Positions 42,627 through 51,403 of a DNA stretch of 64,000 bases are shown piece after piece. The DNA is taken from positions 1 through 64,000 of the forward strand of contig JAJFIC010000068.1 of the NCBI GenBank assembly GCA_021775315.1. The letters run 5' to 3'. The translations under genes and the position numbers were made by a program. Position 1 is the stretch's first letter. The number at the start of each line of letters is the position of its first letter. This stretch comes from Paracoccaceae bacterium (GTDB taxonomy: Bacteria; Pseudomonadota; Alphaproteobacteria; Rhodobacterales; Rhodobacteraceae). A model generated the notes under the pieces. It made no database searches. It worked only from the letters and a program-made list of their open reading frames with translations, and was not told where the DNA came from.

Positions 42627-44156
42627 ATGGACAAAAAGGATCATACCCCCCGCCGTTTCGGGCGCTCCAGACGTGTCGAACAACGGGCCGAAAAACCGAT
42701 ACTAAACCCCTGTCCGCCGGGACAGATTGGCGGCCAATACAAACCCCTAAGTGACGCCGGGCTGCGCGCGATTTATGAAACCGCGCTACAGCTTTTGGAT
42801 CAGTTGGGCATGGGCGACGTTCCTGACCGGTTGGCCCGGCATCTGCTTGCCGCCGGGGCGGTCGACACGGGTCTCGGGCGGCTGACCTTTCCGCGCGGGT
42901 TGGTCGAAGATGCAATAGGCACCGCCGCAAAAACTTTTGTCCTCTATGGCCGCGATCCGGCCCGCTCGATCGAGGTTGGTGGCGACCGGGTGCATTTTGG
43001 AACCGGCGGTGCGGCCGTTCAGACACTTGATCTTGACAGCGGTCTGTACCGCCCTTCAACTCTTGGCGATCTGCATGATTTCACCCGGCTCCAAGACGCC
43101 CTTGAAAACATCAGCTGGTTCACCCGCTGTTGCATTGCCACAGATGTTCCGGGCGAGCACGCACTTGACGTCAACACCGCCTATGCCCTGATTAAAAACA
43201 CCACCAAACCCACAGCGACCGCCTTTACGCTGGCCAGCCACGTCGCCCCGATCGTGCAGATGTTCGACATCGCAGCTGGTGGCGAGGGCGCGTTTTCGCG
43301 TCAACCTTTCGTCAAAGCGCATATCAGCCCGGTCATCTCGCCAATGCGGTACGGCGCCGATGCGGTCGAGGTGGTGTTTGAATGCATCGCGCACAACATC
43401 CCGCTTTCCTGCATCACCGCCGCCCAAGCCGGTGCCACGGCGCCTGCCACAATGGCCGGTTTTCTGGCGCAATCCCTGGCGGAAACCCTGGCCAGTCTGG
43501 TCATGGTCCACGCCATTCGCCCCGGCCATCCCATGGTGTTTTCCAACTGGCCGCTGGTAATTGACCTGCGCACCGGCGCTTTTGTCGGCGGTGGTGGCGA
43601 AACCGCGATGCTGAACGCGGCCTCGGCACAATTGTCAAACTGGCTGGGCCTGCCGTCGGGGGTCGCCGCCTCAATGACCGATGCCAAGGCGATTGACGCC
43701 CAATATGGTGCGGAAAAGGCCCTGACCTCGCTGGCCGCTGGCTTGGCCGGGGGCAACCTGATCTACGAAAGTGCCGGCATGACCGCCTCATTGTTGGGCG
43801 CGAGTTTCGAGGCTTTTGTGTTGGACAACGAGATGCTCGCCCATGTTTACCGAATGCTCCGAGGCATCGAAGTGACCGAGGAAAATCTGGGGTTTCAGGC
43901 GATCTGCGACGCGGTTCTGGGCGAGGGTCACTTTCTGGGCAGCGGGCACACGATGGCGGCGATGGAACGCGATTATTTCTATCCACCGCTCGCGGATCGT
44001 GACGACCCAAAGCAGTGGCAAGACAAAGGCGCGCCAGACGCATGGGGCCAGGCGCGTCAACAGGCCAGCCAAATTTTGGCAACCCACCATCCCGACTATC
44101 TCAGCACAGCGCAGGATGCGGAAATCCGAAGCCGCTTTAGGATTGTTGGCCGCTGA
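42627..44156 (+). CDS. MttB-family methyltransferase (non-pyrrolysine)
   Basis: The 509-residue TIM-barrel protein is homologous to trimethylamine methyltransferase MttB. It has GGQYKPLSDAGLRAIYETAL near 32, FGTGGAAVQTLDLDSG near 125, PTATAFTLASHVAPIVQMFD near 192, MRYGADAVEVVFECIAHNIP near 238 and SDAKAID-like and ALTSLAAGLAGGNLIYESAGM near 355. The frame is uninterrupted, with no in-frame amber codon, so it is of the non-pyrrolysine branch (as MtgB, which demethylates glycine betaine). No corrinoid protein gene is adjacent. It is divergent from the DMGDH-like gene. Its 3' end overlaps the convergent LysR gene by 20 bp. Confidence 0.88.
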   Translation: MDKKDHTPRRFGRSRRVEQRAEKPILNPCPPGQIGGQYKPLSDAGLRAIYETALQLLDQLGMGDVPDRLARHLLAAGAVDTGLGRLTFPRGLVEDAIGTAAKTFVLYGRDPARSIEVGGDRVHFGTGGAAVQTLDLDSGLYRPSTLGDLHDFTRLQDALENISWFTRCCIATDVPGEHALDVNTAYALIKNTTKPTATAFTLASHVAPIVQMFDIAAGGEGAFSRQPFVKAHISPVISPMRYGADAVEVVFECIAHNIPLSCITAAQAGATAPATMAGFLAQSLAETLASLVMVHAIRPGHPMVFSNWPLVIDLRTGAFVGGGGETAMLNAASAQLSNWLGLPSGVAASMTDAKAIDAQYGAEKALTSLAAGLAGGNLIYESAGMTASLLGASFEAFVLDNEMLAHVYRMLRGIEVTEENLGFQAICDAVLGEGHFLGSGHTMAAMERDYFYPPLADRDDPKQWQDKGAPDAWGQARQQASQILATHHPDYLSTAQDAEIRSRFRIVGR

Positions 44157-45126
44157 CCGCGCTACTTTCCACCACCTGAAACGTGCTTTCAAGCCACGGC
44201 ATTCGCTGGATCACCGGCGCGACCACTTGGCGGGCGATCAACTGTTGCAGGCTGCTTAAGATCAGCTCGGCAACCGGCTGGACATAGCTTTCGGTGGTAA
44301 AAAGCGACAAGGTGCGCGAAAATCCTTTGCCGGGAAACGGGTGCAGCGTGACCTTGTCGTGAAAACGTTTGGCGCGGACATAGCTGGTCGGGGTCGTGAT
44401 GGCCCAGCCGCTGCCAGCCGCCACCATACCCATGATCGACTGATTGCTTTCCAACTCAAACCGGTTCGCCAAACTGACCCGCGACCGCCTAAGCTGCGCC
44501 TCGATCTGAACGCCGATAATCTGGTTTTGGCTGTAACGCAGAAAGGGCAGGGACGTCTTGCCCGCCAAAAGGGTTTCAGGCGTGGCGGTGCTGGCGCGCG
44601 GGCAGGCCAACACAAATGGGTCGCGCAAAAGTGGATATTCCAACAATCCCGGCACATCCTGCGGCGGTCGTGTCGCCACACCTGCATCGATCCTCTGATT
44701 GCGCAGCATTTCCAGAATTTCGTGGCTGGGGCGGGTGAAATGGCGAAAGGTGCATTTTGGCATTGCCGTTGCCAGCTGTTGCGCCAGTTCCGGGGCGATC
44801 TCGCTGTCAAAATCTTCAACCAGACCCAGCCGCAGGTCGCGTGCCTGGCTCAGATCCCCGGAAATCATCTCGCTTTCAGCGCCCCGGATCAGGCGCAACG
44901 CCTCTTCAACGCTGCGCAGAAACACGGTCCCGGCGGGGGTCAGCACCATCGGGCGGCGTGTGTGATCCAAAAGGCTGATGCTTAGCGCTTGTTCAAGGCT
45001 AAGGATATGGTGTGACACAGTGCTGACCGACAGGCCAATATCCGTCGCAACCGTCTGAACCGAGCCGGATTGCGCGACGCGCTCAAAAATCTCCAGCCAG
45101 ATCAGGCGCAAAGCCGAGCGTTGCAT
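44137..45126 (-). CDS. LysR family transcriptional regulator
   Basis: The 329-residue regulator has an N-terminal HTH (FERVAQSGSVQTVATDIGLS near 13, then VSTVSHHILSLEQALSISLL) and PBP-type effector domain (residues about 95-310; ELAQQLATAMPKCTFRHF, ILEMLRNQRIDAGVAT, SIMGMVAAGSGWAITTP). It is convergent with and overlaps the MttB-like gene. It may control the methylated-amine genes, although LysR regulators are more often divergent from their targets. Effector unknown. Confidence 0.9.
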   Translation of the reverse strand: MQRSALRLIWLEIFERVAQSGSVQTVATDIGLSVSTVSHHILSLEQALSISLLDHTRRPMVLTPAGTVFLRSVEEALRLIRGAESEMISGDLSQARDLRLGLVEDFDSEIAPELAQQLATAMPKCTFRHFTRPSHEILEMLRNQRIDAGVATRPPQDVPGLLEYPLLRDPFVLACPRASTATPETLLAGKTSLPFLRYSQNQIIGVQIEAQLRRSRVSLANRFELESNQSIMGMVAAGSGWAITTPTSYVRAKRFHDKVTLHPFPGKGFSRTLSLFTTESYVQPVAELILSSLQQLIARQVVAPVIQRMPWLESTFQVVESSAVSGQQS

Positions 45127-45309
45127 GCTATCACCCCTATAGGTGGTTCATTGGTCAACGAAGGTTATACGTGATACTTTCGAAAAACTCAAAGATAGCC
45201 TGCATGCTGCGCCGGTTTTTTCGGAACGACCGGTCCGCGCTGTCCTGCGTCGAAAAAAGGCGGCGCTCGGTCAAAGACTGATAATTCAGGCAAGGCACCC
45301 GGCAGCGGT

Positions 45310-47475
45310 TCAAAAATCGGTCCAGTCATCTTGCGCGCCGATTTTGACCTTTTGTTCAGACGGGTGCTGCAGAACCTTTACCTGTTGGCGTCTGTCGGGA
45401 AACGATGTGATATTGCCGGTGTTTTGCCTAGGCACCCGGGGCCCAGACTTTTTTTGTGCCGGACCGATATCAAAGGTCGCGATTACAGTCGCCAGATTGT
45501 CGGTTTCCGTGCGCAGAGACGCAGCAGTGGCGGTGGTTTCCTCGAACATTGCGGCGTTTTGCTGGGTGGTCTTGTCCAACTCAATGGCTGCCAGACTGAT
45601 CTCGGATATACTGGTTGATTGCCCGGACGCCAAGCTTGAGATTTCGCCGATTTGTGCTGCGATGGCTGTCACGGCCTCGGAAATTGATTTCAGGGCATTA
45701 CCTGTCTTGTCAAACATTTCGACCCCGGTTTTGACCTGTCGTTCACTTTTCCCGATCAGCGATGATATTTCATGTGCAGCATCCGAGGATCTGGATGCCA
45801 GATCGCGGACTTCGGATGCGACCACTGCAAACCCACGCCCGGATTCCCCGGCGCGCGCGGCTTCAACACCGGCGTTCAGCGCCAGCAAATTGGTTTGAAA
45901 TGTGATGTCGTCAATCAACGTAATCGCCTTGCTGATCGCGGTTCCCGAAGCTTGAATTTCCTGCATGGCGGTCAGGGTTTCGTCCACGATTTCATTGCCT
46001 TCCTGCGCCATCTGCAGAATGCTTTCCACCTGAGTGTTCGCGTTTGATGCCAGCGTCGCTGTGGTGTTCACATGGCCAGACAAGGTTTTGATCGTTTCCG
46101 TCGTTTCCTCTAACGAGGCCGCCGCCCGTTCAGTACGGGTCGCCAGTTCCGAGGCGGCAGAGGCAACCGCTTGGGTCGAGGCACCGATCATCTGGCTGCT
46201 TTGGCCAATATTGCCAACGCTTTGGGCAAGACTTTGACTGGTCGTGTTCGCAGTTGTGCTGATCTCTGCAAAAACACCGGAATGATTGCCATCCATTCGG
46301 TGGGTCAGATCGCCTTTTGACAGCGCCACAAGCGCCGTCTTTATTTGATCAAGCCCATGGTTCGCGACTTCGCAAACCTCGTTAACACCCTGACAAATAT
46401 CTGAAAACACGCCGTCCTTGTCGTCCAGCGATAAGCGTTGGCTGAAATCCCCCTGGGCACAGGCCAACACCACTCTGGAAATTTCCTGTGCGGCTTTTTG
46501 TTCGCGCTTTCGCAGAACCTCGATTTCAGCCTCTCGCTTGGCCGCTGCCGCCGCTTCGGCCTCGATCAATGTTCTTTCCGTTTTTTCCACTTCGCGCTGG
46601 GCCTCCCGCTCGCGGGTTTTGGCCTGCTCCATTTCGGCCTCTTTCACCTTGCTTTGCGCGATACTAACGCGAAATGCGGCCAAAGCTTTGGCAACGGGGC
46701 CGAATTCATCCTTCCGGTCGGGATCAAGCAGCAATTCACCCTCTGCATTCTCGGTCATCACCGTGCTGACGTCAGTGGACAGGTTGCGGAAACTAACGCT
46801 CAGCGCCCGGAACAAGTAGATCATACCAACCAGCAGCGCGATGGCGCTGACAGCCGAAAACAACATCAGCCGGTCAACCATGCGTTTGTTGCTTTCCTCA
46901 AGCTTATGGGCGCGCGATTTCAGGCTGGCCAGATTGGCCGACGCCCGTTCATCGACAAGGGTTATCAATGCCTCAGATGCGTTGCCTAACACCTCAGCGA
47001 CCGAGTCAAATTCATCCATTTGTGGGTTGCCACCAGCGGGGCCGAAATCAATATAGGCCTGCGCCATTTTCTTGCCGCCACTATAAAACGCCGGAAAGGC
47101 GGATTGCAGATCGTTGAGCGCGCCTAAAACCGCCGGCATGTCCAGCGCCGTTGCATAGCCTTTGGCCGCCTCCATATCTTCACTAAATTTCTGCGCGAAG
47201 CCTTCGGCCACACCAAAACCGTCGTCAAAACCCGGCAGGCCGCGGGTTGCGGAAATATCCGTCAGCCAGCCCTGCACTTGCAGAATGTCGATCTTGATTT
47301 CCTTGATCGCAACAAGCATCGGAATGGTTTTGTTGGACACATCGTCGACCTGTAGCGCCGTCAATCGCAGGTCTTCCCGGCCAAGGATCAGTTCGTATAC
47401 GATGTCTGCAATGCTGGCCCAGGTCAGCACCATGATGATCCCGATAACGCCAAAAATCTTTGCCTTGAAACCCAT
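45310..47475 (-). CDS. Methyl-accepting chemotaxis protein
   Basis: The 721-residue chemoreceptor has a first membrane helix (about 7-27), a periplasmic helical sensor domain to about 205 and a second helix (about 206-226). A HAMP domain follows, then a coiled coil rich in E, A and R (about 285-335), a second HAMP-like pair ([14 protein letters not shown] near 385), and the signalling domain. The conserved hairpin tip is [20 protein letters not shown] with [19 protein letters not shown] near 560. The C-terminus DDWTDF resembles the CheR/CheB docking pentapeptide (xWxxF). A ligand cannot be told. Chemotaxis genes are not adjacent, but a response regulator is. Confidence 0.94.
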   Translation of the reverse strand: MGFKAKIFGVIGIIMVLTWASIADIVYELILGREDLRLTALQVDDVSNKTIPMLVAIKEIKIDILQVQGWLTDISATRGLPGFDDGFGVAEGFAQKFSEDMEAAKGYATALDMPAVLGALNDLQSAFPAFYSGGKKMAQAYIDFGPAGGNPQMDEFDSVAEVLGNASEALITLVDERASANLASLKSRAHKLEESNKRMVDRLMLFSAVSAIALLVGMIYLFRALSVSFRNLSTDVSTVMTENAEGELLLDPDRKDEFGPVAKALAAFRVSIAQSKVKEAEMEQAKTREREAQREVEKTERTLIEAEAAAAAKREAEIEVLRKREQKAAQEISRVVLACAQGDFSQRLSLDDKDGVFSDICQGVNEVCEVANHGLDQIKTALVALSKGDLTHRMDGNHSGVFAEISTTANTTSQSLAQSVGNIGQSSQMIGASTQAVASAASELATRTERAAASLEETTETIKTLSGHVNTTATLASNANTQVESILQMAQEGNEIVDETLTAMQEIQASGTAISKAITLIDDITFQTNLLALNAGVEAARAGESGRGFAVVASEVRDLASRSSDAAHEISSLIGKSERQVKTGVEMFDKTGNALKSISEAVTAIAAQIGEISSLASGQSTSISEISLAAIELDKTTQQNAAMFEETTATAASLRTETDNLATVIATFDIGPAQKKSGPRVPRQNTGNITSFPDRRQQVKVLQHPSEQKVKIGAQDDWTDF

Positions 47476-47689
47476 ATGCGAACGCCCCGGTTTTTGCTAA
47501 ACGACAAGTCTTCACCATCCCTGTTAGCCCGGACTTGTTTTTATAGCGTTAATGCGCGTCAAACGGCCGCAACGAGGCCCGTTTTTGCCCAACTGGGCGG
47601 CATTGCATGTAGATTTGGGCGTAAAATCGCCCCGGCTTTGCCGTAAACGATAGGGTGCGCGTAGGTTTAGACGTTAAAAACCGCTATGC

Positions 47690-48229
47690 TCAGCGCATAT
47701 TCGCAAGCTGGGATTGTACCGAATCCCGGTGCGCAAGGTCGTCTGAAAACAGTTCTACGATCTCTTCGCGGGTAATGCCCTCGGCCTTTTTACCAAACGA
47801 GCGTGACACCGCCGCCGTGTGATTACGGCCAATTCCATAGGCCACGTTTTGCGCTGTGACCAGTTTGGCCGCGATCCGCAGCCTTGCGCCGATTTCCGTC
47901 ACATCGAACGGTTTGGTGATGTAATCTGTGGCACCTGCCTCGAACGCGCGGTCAATATAGGATCGGTCGGTCATCGCCGTCAGCATGACGATCGGGGTGT
48001 CTTTATGACTTTGTAGCGCCCGAACCTTCTGGCACAGCTCGATGCCGTCCATGCCCGGCATGTTGATGTCAAACAGCAGGCATTCATAGCGCGTTTCGGC
48101 ATTTCGGATCATGGTCAAAGCCTCGTGCGGCGATGCACAGACCGAAATATCGGTATAGCCCGAAGTTTCAAGAATCGCGCTCAGCAACTCAAGAATGCTT
48201 TCGTCATCATCTACGACCAGAATTTTCAC
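47690..48229 (-). CDS. Response regulator with short C-terminal extension
   Basis: The protein of about 179 residues is a receiver domain: ILVVDDDESILELLSAIL near 3, phosphorylated Asp in LLFDINMPGMDGIEL near 53, VMLTAMTDRSYIDRAFEAGA near 82 and DYITKPFD near 108. A 60-residue tail follows with no known output domain. The GTG start at 48229 follows a perfect AGGAGG ribosome site, so the upstream start is rejected. It is closely similar to the receiver encoded at 50356. It lies just upstream of the chemoreceptor on the same strand. Confidence 0.9.
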   Translation of the reverse strand: MKILVVDDDESILELLSAILETSGYTDISVCASPHEALTMIRNAETRYECLLFDINMPGMDGIELCQKVRALQSHKDTPIVMLTAMTDRSYIDRAFEAGATDYITKPFDVTEIGARLRIAAKLVTAQNVAYGIGRNHTAAVSRSFGKKAEGITREEIVELFSDDLAHRDSVQSQLANMR

Positions 48230-48457
48230 TTTAACCTCCTGAAACGCCAAACCGGGCGAACCAAATAGAACGTGAATAAATGATTAATTCATCAATTGGG
48301 TGAATATTGGTCAATATTGGGGCAAATCAGAGACAGCCAAGCTGCGTGCCGTTACGCCGCAGCCTGTGTTGGCCAGATCAAATGATCCAAACGACCCGAG
48401 CGGCCGTTCAGCCAGCGTAATCGCCTTAAAGTGTAAGAAGGTAGTACCGTCCGGGTC

Positions 48458-48850
48458 TTAATGCACCCGGTTCGATGCCATTTGTGGGTCCGGTGATCTG
48501 CCGCTGCGCCTGATCGGGGTTTTGTCCGCAGTTTTGCGCAGCCGCTTTATGTCGTTCACCAAAAACGTCGTGTCAATGCTGGTGGTGCGATAGGGAATGT
48601 AATCCGATTGCTGAAAAGACCCCGTGGCCTCGATCACGTCGCCGACCGCGAAAACACCGGCGACACGCTGGATGATCTCGTTGTCCAGGATCGTCAAAGT
48701 TGTGCGGTTGGGATATTTGCGAAACGCGTTTTCTTCATGCCCCGGCAGGTCAGTCGAGATATCCACCAGAAGCTTGTTTTCCGGATGCTTGAGATGCAGG
48801 CTATCTGCGATTTCTCCGACGATGCGAAATTCGGATAAATAGTTAATCAT
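48458..48850 (-). CDS. Small OB-fold-like protein (SSB-like)
   Basis: The 130-residue protein starts MINYLSEFRIVGEIADSL, then DNEIIQRVAGVFAVGDVIEA and TGSFQQSDY. It has the alternating beta pattern and the VGDVIEATGSF turn seen in single-strand DNA-binding OB folds. The C-terminal 25 residues are basic and polar. The OB-fold call is structural inference, not a clear family match. It stands alone, upstream of the response regulator on the same strand. Confidence 0.5.
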   Translation of the reverse strand: MINYLSEFRIVGEIADSLHLKHPENKLLVDISTDLPGHEENAFRKYPNRTTLTILDNEIIQRVAGVFAVGDVIEATGSFQQSDYIPYRTTSIDTTFLVNDIKRLRKTADKTPIRRSGRSPDPQMASNRVH

Positions 48851-49086
48851 ACGCTACCCTTTATTACCTTACGTAAACTTTGGCGTCAAAATACAAAACA
48901 CAAAACGCCTTAATTGCACGCTGGCGCTTTACTGCCATATCCTGCATTAGAAATCCATAATATTCCGGCTTTTCTATGTTTGCGACGTGATGGATTGCGG
49001 ATTATTCAAGGAAATTTGGCGGGCTTAAAACCACCGGGTCCGCACCGCAAATCGTACAATACCCATGAAACGTCCCTGAACCGCAC

Positions 49087-49218
49087 ATGGTACTTCTGAC
49101 TCCGGTTGCCGCCTTGCGTGATCTGCACGACGCGGGCCTTGCACCCGGAAATGTGAAGGCCCGGCTGGGTATCTGCGCTAGCGAACTATCGTCGTTAGGG
49201 TTTCAAAATCGCATTTGA
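49087..49218 (+). CDS. Possible 43-residue protein
   Basis: The product MVLLTPVAALRDLHDAGLAP and so on to GFQNRI looks helical and coding-like, and a strong hairpin begins 10 bp after its stop codon. It has no clear ribosome site. No family recognised. It could be the end of a lost gene or a short protein in the AHL synthase control region. Confidence 0.35.
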   Translation: MVLLTPVAALRDLHDAGLAPGNVKARLGICASELSSLGFQNRI

Positions 49219-49228
49219 CAGGGCCTTG

Positions 49229-49255
49229 ATTCGGAACAAACCCGTTGTTCCGAAT
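49229..49255 (+). terminator. Perfect 11-bp stem-loop
   Basis: ATTCGGAACAA at 49229-49239 and its exact reverse complement TTGTTCCGAAT at 49245-49255 enclose a 5-base loop ACCCG. It follows the small ORF's stop at 49218. There is no T-run after it, so it may act as a Rho-dependent or processing hairpin, or as a protein-binding palindrome. Confidence 0.5.
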
Positions 49256-49378
49256 CGGAATACAGCATTTCCAGCCAATTGTGGCAAAGTGACTTGTGGC
49301 TGTTTTTCGCCATTCAACAAGATGTTGGGCCGGTGTCTAAGGGTGAATTTTCCCGACCTTCTGGTTGTCCTAATATTC

Positions 49379-49444
49379 GCCACAATTCCGCCTTATTTGG
49401 CCTAATTGTTGACTTTTTTCTAGCAATTGAGGCGGAAATGTGGC
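49379..49444. promoter_or_regulatory. 15-bp inverted repeat flanking the likely AHL synthase promoter
   Basis: GCCACAATTCCGCCT at 49379-49393 is mirrored as AGGCGGAAATGTGGC at 49430-49444, matching at 14 of 15 positions, with a 36-base A/T-rich spacer. The spacer holds TTGACT (49409-49414), which could be a -35 box. The right arm ends 36 bp before the gene start. It may be a looping or two-site operator, but its length and arms do not match a lux box I know. Confidence 0.5.
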
Positions 49445-49480
49445 CAACGTTAACAAAATAATAACAACCTGAGGCAGTAA

Positions 49481-50269
49481 TTGGCAATGGAAACCTTGTA
49501 TAAGCAGGGGCTGGATGGGCGTGTGAACGCGCCTTCCAAACCCTCACACAAAGCGAAAGATGTGGTTCCGACCGCGCCCTCTTCGGGCCGCGAGTCGCGG
49601 CGAAAATCTGTGGACAACACCAAGACAGCTTCGGCGGCTGCACGGGCCGGGCGGTTTTTGCCCAAAAAACCCGCGAGCACCATTTTAACGACGTCGCTGT
49701 CTTTTGAGAACATGCACCTGCACGGTGATCTGTTCGTAAAGCTGCTGAAAGCCCGCCGTCAGTCCTTTATCGTGCAGAACCACTGGGAACTGCCCGAAGC
49801 TGACGGGATGGAGTTTGATCAATACGACACGCCGGCCAGTCGCTGGATTGCGGTGCACCAATACGGCGAGGTGCTGGCCGGCATAAGGCTGACGCCGACA
49901 ACGGCGCATTGTGGCATGTATACCTACATGATCCGCGACGCGCAGCGTGGAATGCTCGATTCTATTCCCACCGATCTGCTGTATTTCGAGGCGCCGGTTT
50001 CGCCGCATATCTGGGAATCCTCGCGGGTGTTTGTCGCCAAAGACGTGCCCGCCAAAATCCGCATGCGCGTTCAGGCCAATTTGATGAGCGAGATGATCCG
50101 CACCGCCCATAACCTTGGGGCATCGGAAATTCTGGGGCTTGTGCCCGCTGTCTGGTCGCGCTGGATCGCACGGCTGGATTTGAACGCCGAACCGGCCGGT
50201 CCGGTGATGGAGATTGAAGGCACAAAAACCCAGGTCGCTAAGATGAGCCTGAAACCAGACTTTCACTGA
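49481..50269 (+). CDS. Acyl-homoserine-lactone synthase (LuxI family) with N-terminal extension
   Basis: LuxI-type enzymes make N-acyl-homoserine lactones from SAM and acyl-ACP. The core is clear: KLLKARRQSFIVQNHWEL with the conserved R, F and W near 88, GMEFDQYDTPASRWIA (D..D) near 108, LAGIRLTPT near 130 and IWESSRVFV (E and R) near 176. Residues 1-75 are a basic, Ser/Ala/Lys-rich extension absent from ordinary LuxI proteins (about 200 residues). The TTG at 49481 has a better ribosome spacing from GAGG than the ATG at 49487. No LuxR gene is present in the window. Histidine kinase and response-regulator genes follow on the opposite strand. Confidence 0.88.
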   Translation: MAMETLYKQGLDGRVNAPSKPSHKAKDVVPTAPSSGRESRRKSVDNTKTASAAARAGRFLPKKPASTILTTSLSFENMHLHGDLFVKLLKARRQSFIVQNHWELPEADGMEFDQYDTPASRWIAVHQYGEVLAGIRLTPTTAHCGMYTYMIRDAQRGMLDSIPTDLLYFEAPVSPHIWESSRVFVAKDVPAKIRMRVQANLMSEMIRTAHNLGASEILGLVPAVWSRWIARLDLNAEPAGPVMEIEGTKTQVAKMSLKPDFH

Positions 50270-50355
50270 CCGCCCCGGCGCATTCGTGCCGGACTGCCGC
50301 AATTGGCAAATTGCAGATCAAAGACACGCGGGCAGGGGTATGAACCTGGCAGCCC

Positions 50356-51303
50356 TCAGTTCATGGAAACGCGGATTTCTTCTTTTTGGTTGAGACTGGC
50401 AAGCGCCTGCTCCAGAACCTTCAAATTCCCTGCACCAGCAAACACGCCGGGATTGGTGATGTCACCTTGCAACATGAACACCTCTAACGGCTCACCCGAG
50501 CCGTAAACCAGCCCCATATCAAAAAGCGTCGACTCGACCAGATATTGCAAATCACTTGGCATCTGATCCTTCAGCCGGTTGAAAACGCAATAAAACACGC
50601 CACTGCCGCCATAGGAAAAGAAACTCTCGCCCTTCGGAATATTATCAGAAATCGCCTCGGCAATATCGGTGATGGCAAAGATGAATTCCTGCACCGAACA
50701 TTTGGCAAAAATCTCGTCTACATTTTCGACCTTCATGGCCAGAACGCTGGACGTGTAATAACTGGTTCCGGTCATCAGGTGGATATAGTTCTGAAACGCG
50801 TTGAACTCCAGAAAGCTTGGAATATCAATCAGGTTCATTGGCCGATCCAGCCGGATCTCAGGCTCTGACGTCAACTGTTCGGTCAGGGCATCCAGCGACC
50901 GCGCGGCCTCGATTGTGACTTCGGTTTCGGCACTCAGGCGTTCGGCCATGCCAAGGCGTGATTGCAGTTCCAGAATATCAAACGGCTTGGAAATATAGTC
51001 GGTCGCCCCGGCAGAAAACGCCCGGTCGACATATTTGCGTTCGGACATCGCCGTCAGCATCAGGATCGGCGTCTGGCGATACCCGGTTTGTTGGCGCACA
51101 TGCTCACATAACTGAATACCGTCCATCCGAGGCATCTGAATATCAAACAACATGCAATCAAACGGCACCGCCTCGTGGGCGATGATTTCCATCGCTTCCG
51201 GGGCGTTGGTCGCCGTCGTAAGCTCGGTATAACCGATCGCTGTCAGGGTTGCTGAAAGCAGCTCAAGGATGAATTCGTCGTCGTCAACCGCCAGGATTTT
51301 CAT
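50356..51303 (-). CDS. Response regulator with degenerate GGDEF-like C-terminal domain
   Basis: The 315-residue protein has a receiver domain (about 1-125): ILAVDDDEFILELLSATL, LLFDIQMPRMDGIQLC with the phosphorylated Asp, ILMLTAMSERKYVDRAFSAG and DYISKPFDILEL. The C-terminal half (about 160-290) has the fold order of a diguanylate cyclase (FQNYIHLMTG, VLAMKVENVDEIF), but the signature position reads YGGSGVFYCVFN in place of GGDEF. It is therefore probably inactive as a cyclase and may bind c-di-GMP, another nucleotide or a protein. It starts 100 bp after the histidine kinase gene and is a likely partner. Confidence 0.85.
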   Translation of the reverse strand: MKILAVDDDEFILELLSATLTAIGYTELTTATNAPEAMEIIAHEAVPFDCMLFDIQMPRMDGIQLCEHVRQQTGYRQTPILMLTAMSERKYVDRAFSAGATDYISKPFDILELQSRLGMAERLSAETEVTIEAARSLDALTEQLTSEPEIRLDRPMNLIDIPSFLEFNAFQNYIHLMTGTSYYTSSVLAMKVENVDEIFAKCSVQEFIFAITDIAEAISDNIPKGESFFSYGGSGVFYCVFNRLKDQMPSDLQYLVESTLFDMGLVYGSGEPLEVFMLQGDITNPGVFAGAGNLKVLEQALASLNQKEEIRVSMN

Positions 51304-51403
51304 GGTGATTTCCTCATTATGCGTTTTACGAATTTTTTCGTAAAACCAAGGTCTTGAATGGGTTCCCGCCCAGCCCGTGTGCTATTTAGTGTATGCCCGT
51401 CCC

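Larger units (their letters stand above)
48851..49480. other. Long intergenic region upstream of the AHL synthase
   Basis: This is 630 bases between the divergent OB-fold and luxI-type genes. It holds a possible 43-residue gene (49087-49218), a perfect 11-bp hairpin (49229-49255) and a 15-bp inverted repeat (49379-49444). A second plus-strand open stretch (about 48914-49099) has no ribosome site or match. Confidence 0.5.

Noticed and set aside
42627-44156. Pyrrolysine in the MttB-like protein
   Set aside because: The frame has no in-frame TAG across the whole 509 codons, so pyrrolysine is not used and no pyl genes are seen.
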